Part shown: positions 13,711 through 26,270 of the stretch, piece after piece | Numbering within the stretch: the first letter of the stretch is position 1 | Layout of the letters: the number at the start of each line of letters is the position of its first letter | Assembly: GCA_000499405.2 (NCBI GenBank) | Contig: HG738137.1 | Location: 4,836,001-4,900,000 of the forward strand | Length of the DNA: 64,000 nt | Direction of reading: 5' to 3' | DNA from: Onchocerca volvulus | Taxonomy: Eukaryota; Nematoda; Chromadorea; Rhabditida; Onchocercidae | Position numbers and translations under genes: made by a program | The notes under the pieces: model-generated | Seen by the model: the letters and a program-made list of their open reading frames with translations, nothing else | The model's database searches: none | Told to the model about the DNA's origin: nothing

Positions 13711-14579
13711 GGAACTCATCACTATAAGCATTATCATAACTTAATTGCTTGTTTGAAAAAAATATTTGTATTATTTAATTAATATGAGTTGAAAAATTAA
13801 CCATGGAGCTGTGGTGGACAGTCACACCTATGACAGGTAAAATGACCACGTCTTTATGAGTGGATTGGATTTACTGATCATGCCTACTTTCTCATTAATA
13901 GAGAGCCAGCCACGCGAAAGCATGTCGTGTCCAGCTAGCAGAAAGATAAAAAAATAAAAAGTTATGACGGATCAAAGATGATTTGCCTTCTGAATAATTT
14001 TAACTGGATCATTATCCTTCTTAACTTCTATGTTATGCTGGATATCATGTCGAGATGCAAAAATCAAAAAAGAAATGAGATTTATTCAATCAGATATTTT
14101 AGTTGCTTACATATTTCTGAATTATTTCTGAATTTCACATTTCCCTTTTTAATTACTCAGTTAATTTATCGTTGCCATATGCTCACCATCTACCAACGAA
14201 TTGTACTTCTGAACCTCGATTTTATTACAATCTGAAATATGTAAATAACTAAGATTAATGTTACTGATAGTAATGATAACAACAATAGATAGTTTCAATG
14301 ATAAGGGAAGTTATCTTTACAGCTCTTCATACATTTAACCGTTTTATCATCCTCAATATATCATCCGAGTTTAGAGGAGAAAAATTGATCAATGCAATTT
14401 TTCTCCACAGAAAATTCGTGAATAAATTAATGTTTTAAACGCGAAGAAATTATATTTACAATAGTACGTGAGCAAAGTTGTATAAAATGTTGTAAAAGTT
14501 AAATGCATTCTATCCCTAGTCATTGTTGAATTTTAAAAATAATTTTTCTGATTTTTTTGATTTTATACAATTCAAAGTT
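13711..14579. other. Intergenic region with a less AT-rich island at about 13800-13950
   Basis: The island at 13800-13950 has higher complexity than the surrounding AT-rich DNA. I find no frame, tRNA or known RNA in it. The open frame at 13978-14235 is Leu/Ile-rich with no splice context and I do not call it a gene. Confidence 0.35.
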
Positions 14580-17328
14580 TTATTTCCGAGTTAAAAAGCT
14601 GAAAAAAATTGGATATATACATTTTTTTCGGCCATGTATGGGGCAATTTTCATCAATTCGATGTACATCCGAACTTTCAACATGAGATGGTTGACCGGTG
14701 GAAGGCATTTGTTGCGGCATATTTATAACGACGTCTCTTTCAACAACCTGAAAAGGACGAATAGTTTATAATTGATTAGTACTTCTATGTTTCATAAAAA
14801 TTTAAATTTTGTGAAACAACGGAAAAAAACGTGCAGAGTTCGGTGTAAAATTTTTATTGGCATTTTTGGTCAATTCATCACTGCCAATTCGTCCGTTAGC
14901 GCGATTGATCTTCAAGAAGAATTCAAAAAGATTTAAAAGTAGAAATAAAGTAAAACAAACAATAAAATATAATAGTAGATCATTAACACTAACTGAGTGA
15001 AAGAAAATTCTTTAAATGCGGGATTTTTTTTTTTAGAATCATACAAATTCAGATGAGAAAGTAATAGAAAAATAAGAGGAAATTATTCTGAAGTACCATT
15101 TTTCCTGATTCTCTAAGGACATTAAGAAAAAGAAAGACATTTATCGCGAAAAATATGGCTATTACATTTTTGGATAGATTAGAAGTGTGAAAACATGCAA
15201 ACCAATTTGTAAAATAAATTATTAATTGGAAAGTGAGAAATTCTATTTTTTATTCTAAAAGTCATTCTATATAAATATTAATTGATGATTGGTTTTTAAC
15301 CTCTTCATCAGTAAAAGTAACGTAGCAACAACTGCGTACGATACAAATGATCAAAGCAGCCATAGAAATGATTATAAATACAATGATAACAGCATAAAAT
15401 ACAACAATCCATTCACGTGTACTTAACGTAAATAAGTTCCAGTAACTGAAATTTAGAAAAAAAAATTTAGTTTTTTATCCTTCCTAGTTTTTTAATATCA
15501 ATAAAGTTTTTAAACAACAATCAATTTGAATAATTGGCAGCAAGATTAAATATCAAATGCTGGACAACTTTCAATAATTACCTCATGTCCAGGATAAATA
15601 TCTTCGACGACTACTCAGCAATTGCAAAATGATATAAAATGATTGTATGTTGTAATAAATTTCTGATTTATTTCATGTAAAAATAGCTGAAATGATGCAA
15701 ATAGAACATTTGAGCATCAAATGAACTTGATGTTATAATTGCATCGTCTATTTTTTGGGTAAATGCTAAACTGCTGATGAATTCTACAAAATATTTCATC
15801 GTTTTTTGTTTTTTTTCAGAAGGTTTTGTATTTCAAAAAAATTCAACTTTAAACTGAAATAAAAGTTAAGAATTTCCGAAAAAGCTATTATTAAAGTGAA
15901 AAAGTGAATATTTTTCTCTTTTAGATATTAATTAATTTATTTTTCTTCACCTTCTCATTAATCATATGTCGTGGAACTTCAGACCGAATGCGCTTTTTTA
16001 TACTATTCCAACGATTAGAATTTTGTTAAGCATTATTTAACTATTGTTCTTGTTCAATTTTCAAAAAACTTGGACTTTGTACTTTTCTTCATCATCAGAG
16101 TTTGAGAAAAATTGTCGAAATGCAACAAACTTATGCAAATTATATATGTATAGACGAGAAATTCGATTTGTTTTTACGAGATATTCCAAATAAATTTTGC
16201 AGTTTTGTTCTTTTTAACTTCGAAGATATGTCAAATTTATTATAAAGCATTTTCAATCAATGAACAAAATGAAAAAAATTGAAATTTATCTCAACTGATT
16301 TTTTCTCATTGAATAGTATGCATTGCATATTTCAGATAAAGTTATTATTAAAAATTTCATGAGTATAAATAATACTTTCGCTGAAGACATTTTATAAAAA
16401 TTGGAAATTAATAAAACTTTCTTGTGGTATTAAAAGTCTATTATCGAATTGAATAAATTTTTCTCTACAAAATCGAAATTAATTCAAATTGAGTCTATGA
16501 TATGGAACAATGTTGTCATTTCTCGCAGAATAGGATGCGAACTTAGAATTGAATTTGAAATGACCCAATTATATGGCAGAAGTACGGTATTGATGCTATC
16601 GCGAAAGTACTATGACGCAGCTTAAGGAAAAACCATCGGTGAGATACAAATTCCTAACATATTTTTAAAAAAGGAATTAAAATGTAACATTTGAAATGTT
16701 GAATCTAAATTTTGACTGAAATTATTTCTGTTATTTTGAATTACATGTTTATGATCATTAAAATTATGCTTATCATTATGTGTTGCTGCTTGAGAAGAAC
16801 TGATGTAGCAATGAATGGGATATATCTCGGCATCTTTATCAATTACAGTCAATCCTGAACAATCAATTTTTTGATGAATGGGCCAGAATTTGATGCAGCG
16901 ATTAAGACCACATTAATAGTACATAAGATGAGATAATTTCATGATTTACTCCAGCAGGAGATCTTGAAAAAATTTAAAAATTAAACAGCGATTTTAGCAT
17001 ACTCAAATTCAAAAAACACTCTTCTTCATCAGTTCAGATATATTTCTTACTTCATATATTGTGAGTTTTGCCAAGAGGCATCTCCAGTTGATGCAACTGT
17101 TGAGGATCTCAACAATTCCATCATCTGGACATGATTTTGAAATCTTTCGAAATTCAAACACCATAAGATACAGCGATTCACACTAAAATTTTAAAATAAA
17201 TAACTAATCTACACATATAATCAGGAGGATAATAAGTATACAACAGTGATGAGTGATGAATGGTGATAAAATAAATGACAAGATGAATCAGCTGACAATA
17301 AGTTGCCCGGCTGATCTCTTTGCTCCAT
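14580..17328 (-). CDS. Unrecognised predicted single-pass membrane protein (gene model partial)
   Basis: I do not recognise this gene. Three exons are well supported by splice sites. 17051-17182 is 44 codons with four cysteines, ending TIYE before a GTAAGA donor. 15301-15445 contains one strong transmembrane stretch (about VVFYAVIIVFIIISMAALII) followed by CIVRSCC. 14580-14747 is a hydrophilic tail beginning VVERDVVINMPQQMP that ends at a stop and joins the previous exon in phase 0. A first exon at 17328 (MEQRDQPGN) and an exon from about 16862 (VIDKDAEIYPIHCYIS) are plausible but not proved. Expected topology is a Cys-bearing ectodomain, one membrane span and a cytosolic tail of about 50 residues. 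A further possible exon at about 14832-14922 (INRANGRIGSDELTKNA) could give another C terminus. No function can be stated. Confidence 0.55.
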
Positions 17329-18178
17329 CTCATGTAATTCCTCTTAATGAAAAAGCAATTTAAAATTTTAAATCAATGCCAGTTTTCTTCATTGGAGGAA
17401 TCCAGTAGAATAGAATGTTGTAACCTGTTCGAAAACGAAACATTTCAATACTGACTTTAATCTTACTTTATTTAACACAAACAAAAGCCATTATGTCACT
17501 GATTTTTCAAAGCAAATGCATTCGATCAATGCAGTTCATCCACTCAACACTTCTAAAAAAACTATGATTCATCGGAAATTATTATGTTTTGACTTCGTTA
17601 CTCATTTATCGAAAAGCAATTTTCTGTTTTGACTCGCTCTGATAGAACCACAAAAAAAATTGGATTTTTCTGCACTCATTCCATCAGAAACACGCAATAT
17701 TTTAAAATAAGTCGATTGATCCATTCCCCAATCTCTGCTAATAATTCATCCAAGTACATACCGAATGAAAATGAATGAAACGGAGCTAACTACTCTCTTA
17801 AACTTTCTTGTACTCAAATTAAGAGAATCGTTTAACTTATACAATAATTCCAATTTTCAATACCGTTTCCTGTGCCCAACGAATAACGAAAGTACTAACG
17901 CGCAAGCATATGTGCTATATATTTTAAGACGAGTTTTCTTGTATGATTCTCTCAGAATAGCTGGAGTACGTAATAAAGCAGTTATATTCGGCAAAGTGAA
18001 TGATTAGAGGAATTGTGGGATGGAACGTCTTCAACCTATTCTCAAACTTTCAATGAGTTTGACGTCTTGCTTGCTTGAAGAAAGCGTAGACATTGAATGT
18101 GTGCTTTAAGTGGGCCAGTTTTGGCAAGCAGAATTGGGCTATAAGATGAACAACTTTAAAGAAAAGGATAGATTGATG
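17329..18178. other. Intergenic region upstream of png-1
   Basis: No supported exon. The open frame at 17765-18007 lacks a splice context and recognisable domains. The region may hold divergent promoters for the minus-strand membrane-protein gene and the plus-strand PNG-1 gene. Confidence 0.4.
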
Positions 18179-18293
18179 TGAAATAGAATGGAATAGAATA
18201 GAGCAAGTTAAGGTGGAATAGAATGGGGTGGAATGGAATAGGAACAGAATGGGATAGAATGAAATGGATTACGTGGAATATAGTAGGATAAAA
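18179..18293 (+). repeat. GAATA/GAATG pentamer-like simple repeat
   Basis: Imperfect runs of GGAAT, AGAAT and GGAAC words, such as GAATGGAATAGAATAG, extend over about 115 bases, about 240 bases before the PNG-1 start. It resembles a diverged pentanucleotide microsatellite. Confidence 0.7.
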
Positions 18294-18510
18294 TATTGTT
18301 AGTTTGAAAAATCTATTTGGAACTATTTGTTTTCAGTATTATTTAACTTACTGAATATTACAACTTAAGGTCGGTGACAAAAAAAAGGTCTTAATTGCCT
18401 CTGACTGTCATTCCACATTAAAAGGGATGTATTTTTTTGTTATAAGTGATTTACTTTAAGAATCTTATCTGATATTTCCATGCATTTTGTGGCATATATG
18501 CAGTTTAACT

Positions 18511-18520
18511 TCCTTTACAG
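18511..18520 (+). promoter_or_regulatory. Probable trans-splice acceptor before png-1
   Basis: The pyrimidine-rich site TTCCTTTACAG ends 11 bases before the PNG-1 ATG, with no coding exon recognised upstream. In filariae many mRNAs receive the SL1 leader at such sites. A 5' UTR cis-intron would look the same. Confidence 0.45.
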
Positions 18521-18531
18521 AACACAGATCG

Positions 18532-21500
18532 ATGACTGTTCGTGAGCCGCTCGATGATTTGACTTTCTCGCAATTCGTTGCAGAAGCCGCTACGAGACTT
18601 GTTATCATTGATTTCTACGCCGACTGGTGTGGTCCGTGTCGTATGATTTCACCACATATAGAAAAGCTTTCTGAGAAGTACCCACAAGCCGTTTTTATCA
18701 AAGTTAATGTGGAAACATGCAGACGTTCGTTTCTTCACTTTATCTTTCTCATAACCTGACTTTCCAGCAATGATCGTTGATCCAAATTAGTTGTACTGTA
18801 TTTTTCGATTTATTTACTTGCATTTTCTTAAAAACTAAATTTCATCTTTCTTGCAAGTGTTGTAATTAATTTCTGGATGCTTATATGAATAATTTTTATA
18901 TTCAGTATTTTTTTTTTACATTAATTAATAAATTTTCATACATACAGCAATCAGCAGCATTACCTTGCGTAATGATGTGCTACTTTATTTTTGTGATTGA
19001 ATCTTTAAAATTCCAATCTATGTATGGGCAAATTAACTGCATTACTTTTCAACAAGCCTTCCTAATTTGATTAATTGCAGAAACGAGCAATGAATTCGGA
19101 ATTAATGCAATGCCTACGTTTGTTCTCTTATGTAAAGGTCATGAAGTGGATCGATTGATGGGCGCAAATGTGGAATTGCTGGAAACGAAAATTGTTCAGC
19201 AACTTAAAGAAAGTCTCGTTGCAACACCAGATGAAAGAATTTTTTTGAGAAAATTCGTTGAATATTCACAGCGGGTAAGAGTTCAATATTCTCTATTTTT
19301 GGAATTATGAATGAGAAATATGAAAATTTTAATTCTGAATCCAAATATAAATTCATTTGACCGAATAATATTCTACTGTTCCCATTCTTTATTTTTATTT
19401 TCAAAACAAAGCTACTTTAAAAACGTTAGATAAAGAATTAATTCAGTTTTATAAATTTTCATTCCAGATGCAAATTTATGAAAACGAGATATCACAAGCA
19501 TTAGCTAGAAGTCTTATACCTTATGATAAACTAATGGAAGCAAGCAGAATGAATGGAAAAGCGAACAAATTTGAACTTGTAAAATTGTTATTGAATTGGT
19601 TCAAAACAGATTTTTTTGTGTGGACTGATGTTCCGAAATGTGAATTATGTGGGCAGAATGCGGAGAAATCTGAAGGTTGGAAGGCATGAACAAAAAATTT
19701 AGTACTGATTTTCATTGATTCTCAATCTTGAAGTTTTCAGGATAATTTGTTAAGAAATTAACTTATATATAGGGAATTTTCTTCAGAGGTGCAAGGAGAT
19801 CCAACGCAAGAAGAACAGGAATGGGGTGCCTATCGAGTCGAAGTTTATAAGTGTCAAAAATGTAACACAAATGTTCGTTTTCCGCGCTATAATGATCCGG
19901 TCAAGTTATTGGAAACACGGTTATTTCTGAATTTGTAAATTCATATGCTTTTTGATCCATTCATATAAACAGAATTATTCTTGCATGCTTCACAATTTAG
20001 ATCTGGCAGATGTGGTGAATGGGCGAACTGTTTCACATTGTGCTCTCGGGCAATAGGTCTTGAAACACGGTAAGATTGAATTCATCACTATTTTTCTTGT
20101 TATTGACAGTATTGTCTTTTAATTCTTTGCTTCAGAGAAATTATATGAAGTTTTTAGTGTGAAGTTATATAAACTATAGTATGAAGGGATTAAATTTTGT
20201 ATCGTGCATCCATAGCTGTAACATCAGAGACATATCACTTTCTGAAGTATGAAACAAGCAGTTTTATCTCTACTAAAGATTAAATGAAACTTGAGCATAT
20301 ATTTAGCGCTGTTTTTAACATTTGTTCAAGTTTTCTCTGTGATTCTTGATCTTTAAGTCAAATGAATTATTCGTAGTCAGTTAAGTTACATATTTCAAAA
20401 TAAGAACAAAATTTCAATTTATTTTCATGGGATTTAAAATTTATTCTGTTTTTCATAGTTCAATTTCATTCCTCTCTTGCCAGGTTAGCCTTAATAATAC
20501 GTTCTTCTTTATTCTTCATACTAGTCACAAGCACTTGTAATACGTCAAATATTGACTGAAATATCAGAAATATTTCATTGATAACATAAAATAATCATTT
20601 AAAAAAATACTAATCTTTCTTTTTTAGGTGGGTTTACGATGTTACAGATCATGTTTGGTGTGAGATATGGATAGAAGATTTAGACAGATGGGTGCACTGT
20701 GATCCATGCGAAAATATAATTGACACTCCTTTATTATATGAAAAGGTTCTTTTTCGATTTGTAATAGATGTTGTAGATATTTAAATATATTTGGGATTTT
20801 TCTACTCTTTCAATTCATCCATTTATTTCTTTTTGCATTAAAAATTGTATTGCTGAACGATTCAAATTGATAGTGCTGAAAAATTATCTACTTCTTTTAT
20901 ACCGAAATTTTCGCGTGCATGAACTATTATGATTTATATTTTTGATTCTAGGGATGGGGAAAGAATTTGAATTATGTAATCGCGTTTGGTTTGGATCATA
21001 TACAGGATGTTACATGGCGATATACTTTCAATCATTTTGCAACGCTTGGGAGAAGGAATTCTTGCCGTGAAACAGTTCTGAGAAATTTTATGCGGGTGAG
21101 ATAATTTCATTCGGAAAGCAAGCGTTTGTAAAAGTGAAAAATGATTTTTTCAATTAAATAATATCATGAAAATAACTTCGAGAAAACTAATTGCTCCGAT
21201 TAAATAAACAACGGCAAAATTCATTGATCTCTCATCAACATTTGATAAGTTATACAAAATGCTTGCAAAAGCTTTAGAAACTGAACATCCGCTATGCAAG
21301 TTTGATGTCTGAAGAAAGAAAAAAAGAGATGGAAAGAAGGTGTATGAAGGAACTGATCGAATTTATCAGTCCCGCAATGCAGATGCGTGGAAGTAAAATA
21401 GAAGAGCAAGGAAGAACAACAGGATCGGAAGAATGGAAGAAGCAACGGGGAGAAACTGGAAGTGGAAAACCAACTAAACGAGTGCTTGTACCGACTGAAA

Positions 21501-22817
21501 AAGAAATTTCTGACAAAGTGTTCAGGTTGCTTCGTCTACTCACTAAGAAAAGATAGATGCTGAGAATGTTATAAACAATTATTTTAAATTAACTTTCACT
21601 TAAATAGCCCATTTCTTTGCGCTAATTTAAATTATTCAGATATGATTTTGCAGAGAAAACAAGATTTATTTAAATCGTATAAGGGAAAAAGAGAGAAAAA
21701 AGGAAGGGAAAAGGAAAAAAAGTATTAAGAAAACAGAAAGATGCAAAGCGATAGATTAATTGTTGCAAATTATGCGAGGTATATCATCATTAGATTCGTT
21801 TAATAAACTATTGAAAAGCAGTTTCAGAAAACAATTTTCCAAAAATATTTTAGTTTGGAATATGATTGTGCGAAAGATCAGTACAGAAGAGGTGTTGATT
21901 TAATAAAAGGTTGGGAAAGTTTGGTCAGTAAGCAAAAAAATGTATGTCGAGTAGCGGACCAAGCGAGTAATGTAGCTTATATATGTTGTCAAGAGGGCAA
22001 AACAAGTGGTGAAATATGCTGGTCATTTGATTTTGATGGTCATCTGGTCAAAAATATTGAATTTCGGCTAGATGGTATCAAAAAAAACGATGATGTAAGT
22101 CTTGTAAATTTAATTCACTATTGTTCATAAATCAGTAAGAAGTATTTAGGATAAGTTTGAAATTCGAAATTTCATTCGCATGGACTTGATTCTAGCATAG
22201 CTAGACCTGACTTTAGGCTGATCTGTTTAGCAATTAAGAATGATGAAAGATGATATTGCTCTGAAATATGTGTAAGCGCTTTGGAAATTATCAATTAGTT
22301 CTGGAATATTTCTGGAATAAGTTCCATTTGCTTCCATTAAATTAAGGCTGACTGTTAATTTTGATAGTAAAAAATAAACCGTCAATAGGAAGAAATTGTT
22401 TTAAAGACTCTTAAAATCCAAGAAACATCTCATGGATAATCTTCATATCAATAAAGGCAGTTGCAAGCCATATTCCTGTATTAGATCTATTTTGTTAGCC
22501 GTAAGATTTCATAATCGTTTGTTCAGGAGTAATAATAGTAGAAAATTATTCAGATTTGCAGTCATTTCCAATAATGCAAGAAATAAATAGATTCCTAATT
22601 AACTGTCGAAGAATCATTGCAGAGCGTAATAAGAGCAATCATTTGTTGCGGCGACAAATGTACAGTGATACCTTCAACTGGTGAATTAGAACTGGAAATG
22701 ATTGAAAGTTCGAAAGTAGATGTGAAGATTTATTTTTCGAGTGGGGACGCTCAATTATTCCTAACTAATCTTAATTCCGGGGACTATGCCAATTTCCGTG
22801 TCAAAGTTTTCTTCTAA
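18532..22817 (+). CDS. png-1: Peptide N-glycanase with N-terminal thioredoxin domain (PNG-1)
   Basis: Cytosolic deglycosylating amidase that removes N-glycans from misfolded glycoproteins exported from the ER. Exons: 18532-18724, 19081-19273, 19468-19675, 19787-19919, 20001-20069, 20628-20745, 20952-21095, 21278-21525, 21853-22094 and 22623-22817. The N-terminal thioredoxin domain has the redox motif [10 protein letters not shown] and the cis-Pro segment NAMPTF. The transglutaminase-like core has zinc-type CELCG and CQKC pairs, the nucleophile motif [10 protein letters not shown], and catalytic His and Asp in [10 protein letters not shown] and WVHCDPCE. The C-terminal part ([14 protein letters not shown] onward) fits the PAW sugar-binding domain. 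The thioredoxin fusion is the known C. elegans arrangement and is absent from vertebrate NGLY1, which has a PUB domain instead. All phases join cleanly. Confidence 0.95.
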
Positions 22818-23133
22818 ATGTGTTTGACTTTGCTTTTCTTTTTTAAAAAATAAGTCTTTCATCTTAGCTAAGATTTAGACGTCCAGTTTTTTTTAAATAA
22901 CTTTGAATTTTCCTTTATTCTTATGTAACTAGTTTTGTTAATTTGTATTTTTTCCATCTCTAACTTATTAACCGATAAAACATGAAAACAACTGACAACA
23001 GTAACAACAAAAACGATAAAATGATTTCCTGAATAAAATATTGAAAGTTGTTTCGAAAATTTCCTTTCCTCATGAGATATAGTTGAGTCATGTTCTCGAA
23101 AATTACAGATCAATATCGAAAAGATCACTTTAT
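22818..23133. other. Convergent intergenic gap between png-1 and cyclophilin
   Basis: About 316 bases between two converging stop codons. It can hold only the 3' UTRs and polyadenylation sites of both genes. No other feature is seen. Confidence 0.5.
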
Positions 23134-24466
23134 TTAATTATCCGCATCCGTCTTGTGAACTGCAAATGGAGCATCTATAGCAACATATTCCACATTTGCG
23201 ATTGTTATATCCTTTAAAGGCTTGTCACCAGGTTGTGTTGTTTTCGTATTTTCCATTTTCCTCACCACTTTCATTCCTTCGAGGACCTGAAAAGAAAAGA
23301 GTTAGAAAGGAAATTACAAAGAAGAAAGCAGGAATATTTAATCAGCTATAGTACCTTGCCAAAGACCACATGTCTTCCATCGAGCCAAGGTGTTTTTTTT
23401 AGAGTAATGAAGAACTGAGAACCATTGGAATCTGGTCCAGCATTTGCCATGCTAACCCATCCTGCACCATAATGCTTAATTTTGAAATTTTCATCGGCAA
23501 ATTTCTCACCATAGATGGATTTACCGCCAGTACCATCACCCTGAAGCGAAAAGTGCTATTTTAAATAAGATCAAGAAGAGAGAGGGCAATAAAAGGACCA
23601 AAAAAATATTTAAATAAAAAATTTTTACGTTGATGAAGTCTCCACCTTGTACCATAAAGTCTTTGATAATTCGATGGAATTTCGAACCAATATATCCTTC
23701 CTGAAAATTCGAAAAGAAGTTTGGATAGCTTATCTGTTAAGTGAAAATTTTTTAAGATGTTTTGTTAAACAAATTGGTCGTGAGAAATTCGACAGGTTTG
23801 AGATTCTTTATTTTCATAACAATACCGAATTATAGTAAAATTGCTTACTCCTTTTGTATTCTTTGATAACTGGATGAAGTTTTTTACAGTTTCCGGAACT
23901 GTCTTTCCAAATAAGCCAATTGTTACTTTGCCTATTTCTTCATCTCCTATTTTTATCGTAAAAATAACCTGCAAAATTATGCTTTAAAACAAATTGTTTA
24001 AAAAGCGACTTCAATTTCCTTTCTTTGGAATGGGAAAAGTTCGGAGAAAATAAATAGCTATATAAGCAAAGTTAAGAAATGAAAAAAGAAAAGGAATTGG
24101 AAGTAACCCAATAATAGATTGTACTAACAGGTCTTTTCAATATATGCTTGTACCTATGAAATGCATGATATTAACAATATTCGTAATATTTTTAATGTGT
24201 TCAGCAATGCCTTCACTGATTTATTACACAGCATATCATCACTAGATATTTTTTTTTTACAATATATTTTTCCACGACCACGAGATCCATCTCAGTAATT
24301 TTCTGTTGTATTATAACAAAACAGTAAAGGAAAAACTGTCACAAAAAGATTATGCCATATTTACCTTATCAGTAACTTTTGGTCCTTTTGGTTCATCGTC
24401 TGATGTAGCACAAATATTCATTACACATAGTATCAATAGCAATAGCGATTCGCACTGCCAAACCAT
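23134..24466 (-). CDS. Secreted/ER cyclophilin-type peptidyl-prolyl isomerase
   Basis: Cyclophilin B-like prolyl isomerase of the secretory pathway. Five exons on the minus strand: 24365-24466, 23849-23968, 23629-23700, 23355-23540 and 23134-23286, totalling 211 codons (210 residues) with matching phases. The N terminus is a signal peptide (hydrophobic core [15 protein letters not shown]). The core carries the active-site and cyclosporin-binding signatures [41 protein letters not shown] and [12 protein letters not shown], including the Trp important for cyclosporin binding. The C terminus ends [13 protein letters not shown] without a KDEL-type ER retention signal, so secretion or loose ER residence is possible. 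It is similar in length and layout to C. elegans CYN-5/CYN-6. Confidence 0.95.
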
Positions 24467-25708
24467 CTAGAACTTATTCGTTCCTTATCAATTATACTAT
24501 TCAGGAAATACGCCTCTGAACAAATTTCAATTTTTAATGCTCATCTGTAAATAATAACAGCAAATGCTATAAGTACTGTATAAGTACTTTTAAAGAATTC
24601 AATAGAAAACGCGAACAAAAAATTTTTATATATTTCGTAATAAAGCAGTTGCACAGTAGAAATAATCGAAGAGATATGAATGAGCAAATAAGAGTTCGGC
24701 ATAAATAATATGCTCCATTTTCACTACAAAGCTGTTTAAACAATGGATGTATGCGTAACACATCGTATTTATCACGAGGAATTATTTTCCAATGAAATTA
24801 AATGAGAACTGATAAATCTGATAATGCCCTCAGCAAGCATTGCGTTTATTTGCTGGAAAAGATGATTATATGAAGATGTATTCTGGATCTAACAAATAAT
24901 TGTGTATTCAGAATTTAAACGAATTTGCTGAATTTGCATAATCAACACCAGAAATTTTATCTTTCAAGTAATGTTTAGACGATACATACAATAAAATTCA
25001 AGCCTGATCTACGCTCGCCAATACGAATCAAGTATTGCAGCAGACCGATACACAATTACTATACAATGTATACAACTGAAGTGAAGTCCGCGTACTTTTT
25101 TTTTCTTTTTTTTCGAAGAACAATTCTATCAAAAAATGGAATTCTATCAAACAAACTTAAGACAGCTAAGTGAGAAAATGTAGAACTTGAGATAAACAAA
25201 TGGAAAAGAAATCATATTTTACAAAACAACATAGATCGAATGGCTGATAAGTTTTTTCCTTTTATTATTGAACTACTGATAAGTGTTTCGAAATGAATAA
25301 AATTCAGAATGAGGTTAAATGAAGTTGGCAGCAAATGATATTTGCAATTATTTTCGTCGATTACCTGAATAAATGTTACCTGATAGTGGCATTAAAAGCC
25401 ATACTGTCGTCTGCAGCTTTTAATACATATCAAAATAAATATTCTTCCAAATTTCAAAAATTTCGGCTATTTTGGGGGAAATTTTTCTTTTTTTCTGTTG
25501 CAAAGACAGCTAAACAAGATATTTTACCTCCTTGATGAAAACACAAATCTCAACTGCATCACCATTAAGCTTCTTACTGAGTCACCAAAAATTAATGAAA
25601 TGACAAACAGTAGCACTGTGTAAAAGCAGCCATTCCTAAAAATGCAATCGGGAATGCCATAAAGAAGAGCGCTGTTTGCAAATACGAAAATATTATGGTA
25701 GCTTGTTG
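24467..25708. other. Intergenic region between cyclophilin and the TMEM220-like gene
   Basis: AT-rich with no well-supported exon. On the minus strand just below 25708 a short frame (QQATIIFSYLQTALFFMAFP) stays open after the TMEM220-like stop. It could be readthrough noise or an alternative 3' exon, since the TAG stop also reads as an acceptor. Otherwise nothing is seen. Confidence 0.4.
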
Positions 25709-26270
25709 CTAGTTGCACAAGCGTACGGTATATGTCATAGCCACTGCAGCAGCCAACAGAAGTATATCACTACTCTACAAATACTTTCAACATTTGGTTG
25801 TTTGTTTATGAATTTTAAAATGTAAATAATGCCTCTTTATTATCGATCCGATTCGAACTGATTGCATCACATAGTTATAACCTTTTTGCTATATGTCTCT
25901 ATGTGAGTGGAAATTGAAAGCGTGCTGCCAACATTACGTTGGAGTGATAAGCAAACTTCTTCCTTTCTTTCCATCTTTTCAGAACACGTCAGCAGAGGAT
26001 ATAAAATCAAATATAACTGTTAGCAAGAAATAATTTTGTAAGACTAAAGAGAGCAAAAGAAGTGCCACCTGATCAAAGGGCTCATCGTGATAACATCAGC
26101 TGAATGATGCATGGTCCATATAAGAAATGCTACCAACGTTGATCCAGTCAGAATAACAACTACACTTGCTGCACGCCAAGTAATATTTGCTGGAGTTTGT
26201 AGTAAGCAAACAAGAGCAAGTGTATAGATTGGAACGCATATCCACCAGTCTTCATCATCCTCAAATCATC
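25709..26270 (-). CDS. TMEM220: TMEM220-like multi-pass membrane protein (partial model)
   Basis: Two exons resemble the TMEM220 family, a poorly characterised small membrane protein family. The main exon, about 26069-26265, starts near DDEDWWICVPIYTLALV, matching the family's NDPD...W.VVY segment, and continues with two membrane spans (NITWRAASVVVILTGSTLVA, LIWTMHHSADVI). The last exon, 25709-25772, encodes SDILLLAAAVAMTYTVRLCN and a stop, joining in phase 2. The exon with the expected first membrane span is not resolved: in-frame TGA codons precede DDEDWW, so its acceptor must lie close by. Sequence at 26410-26550 contains possible short 5' exons with a strong GTGAGG donor. The protein may be truncated or simply poorly modelled. 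Confidence 0.55.
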
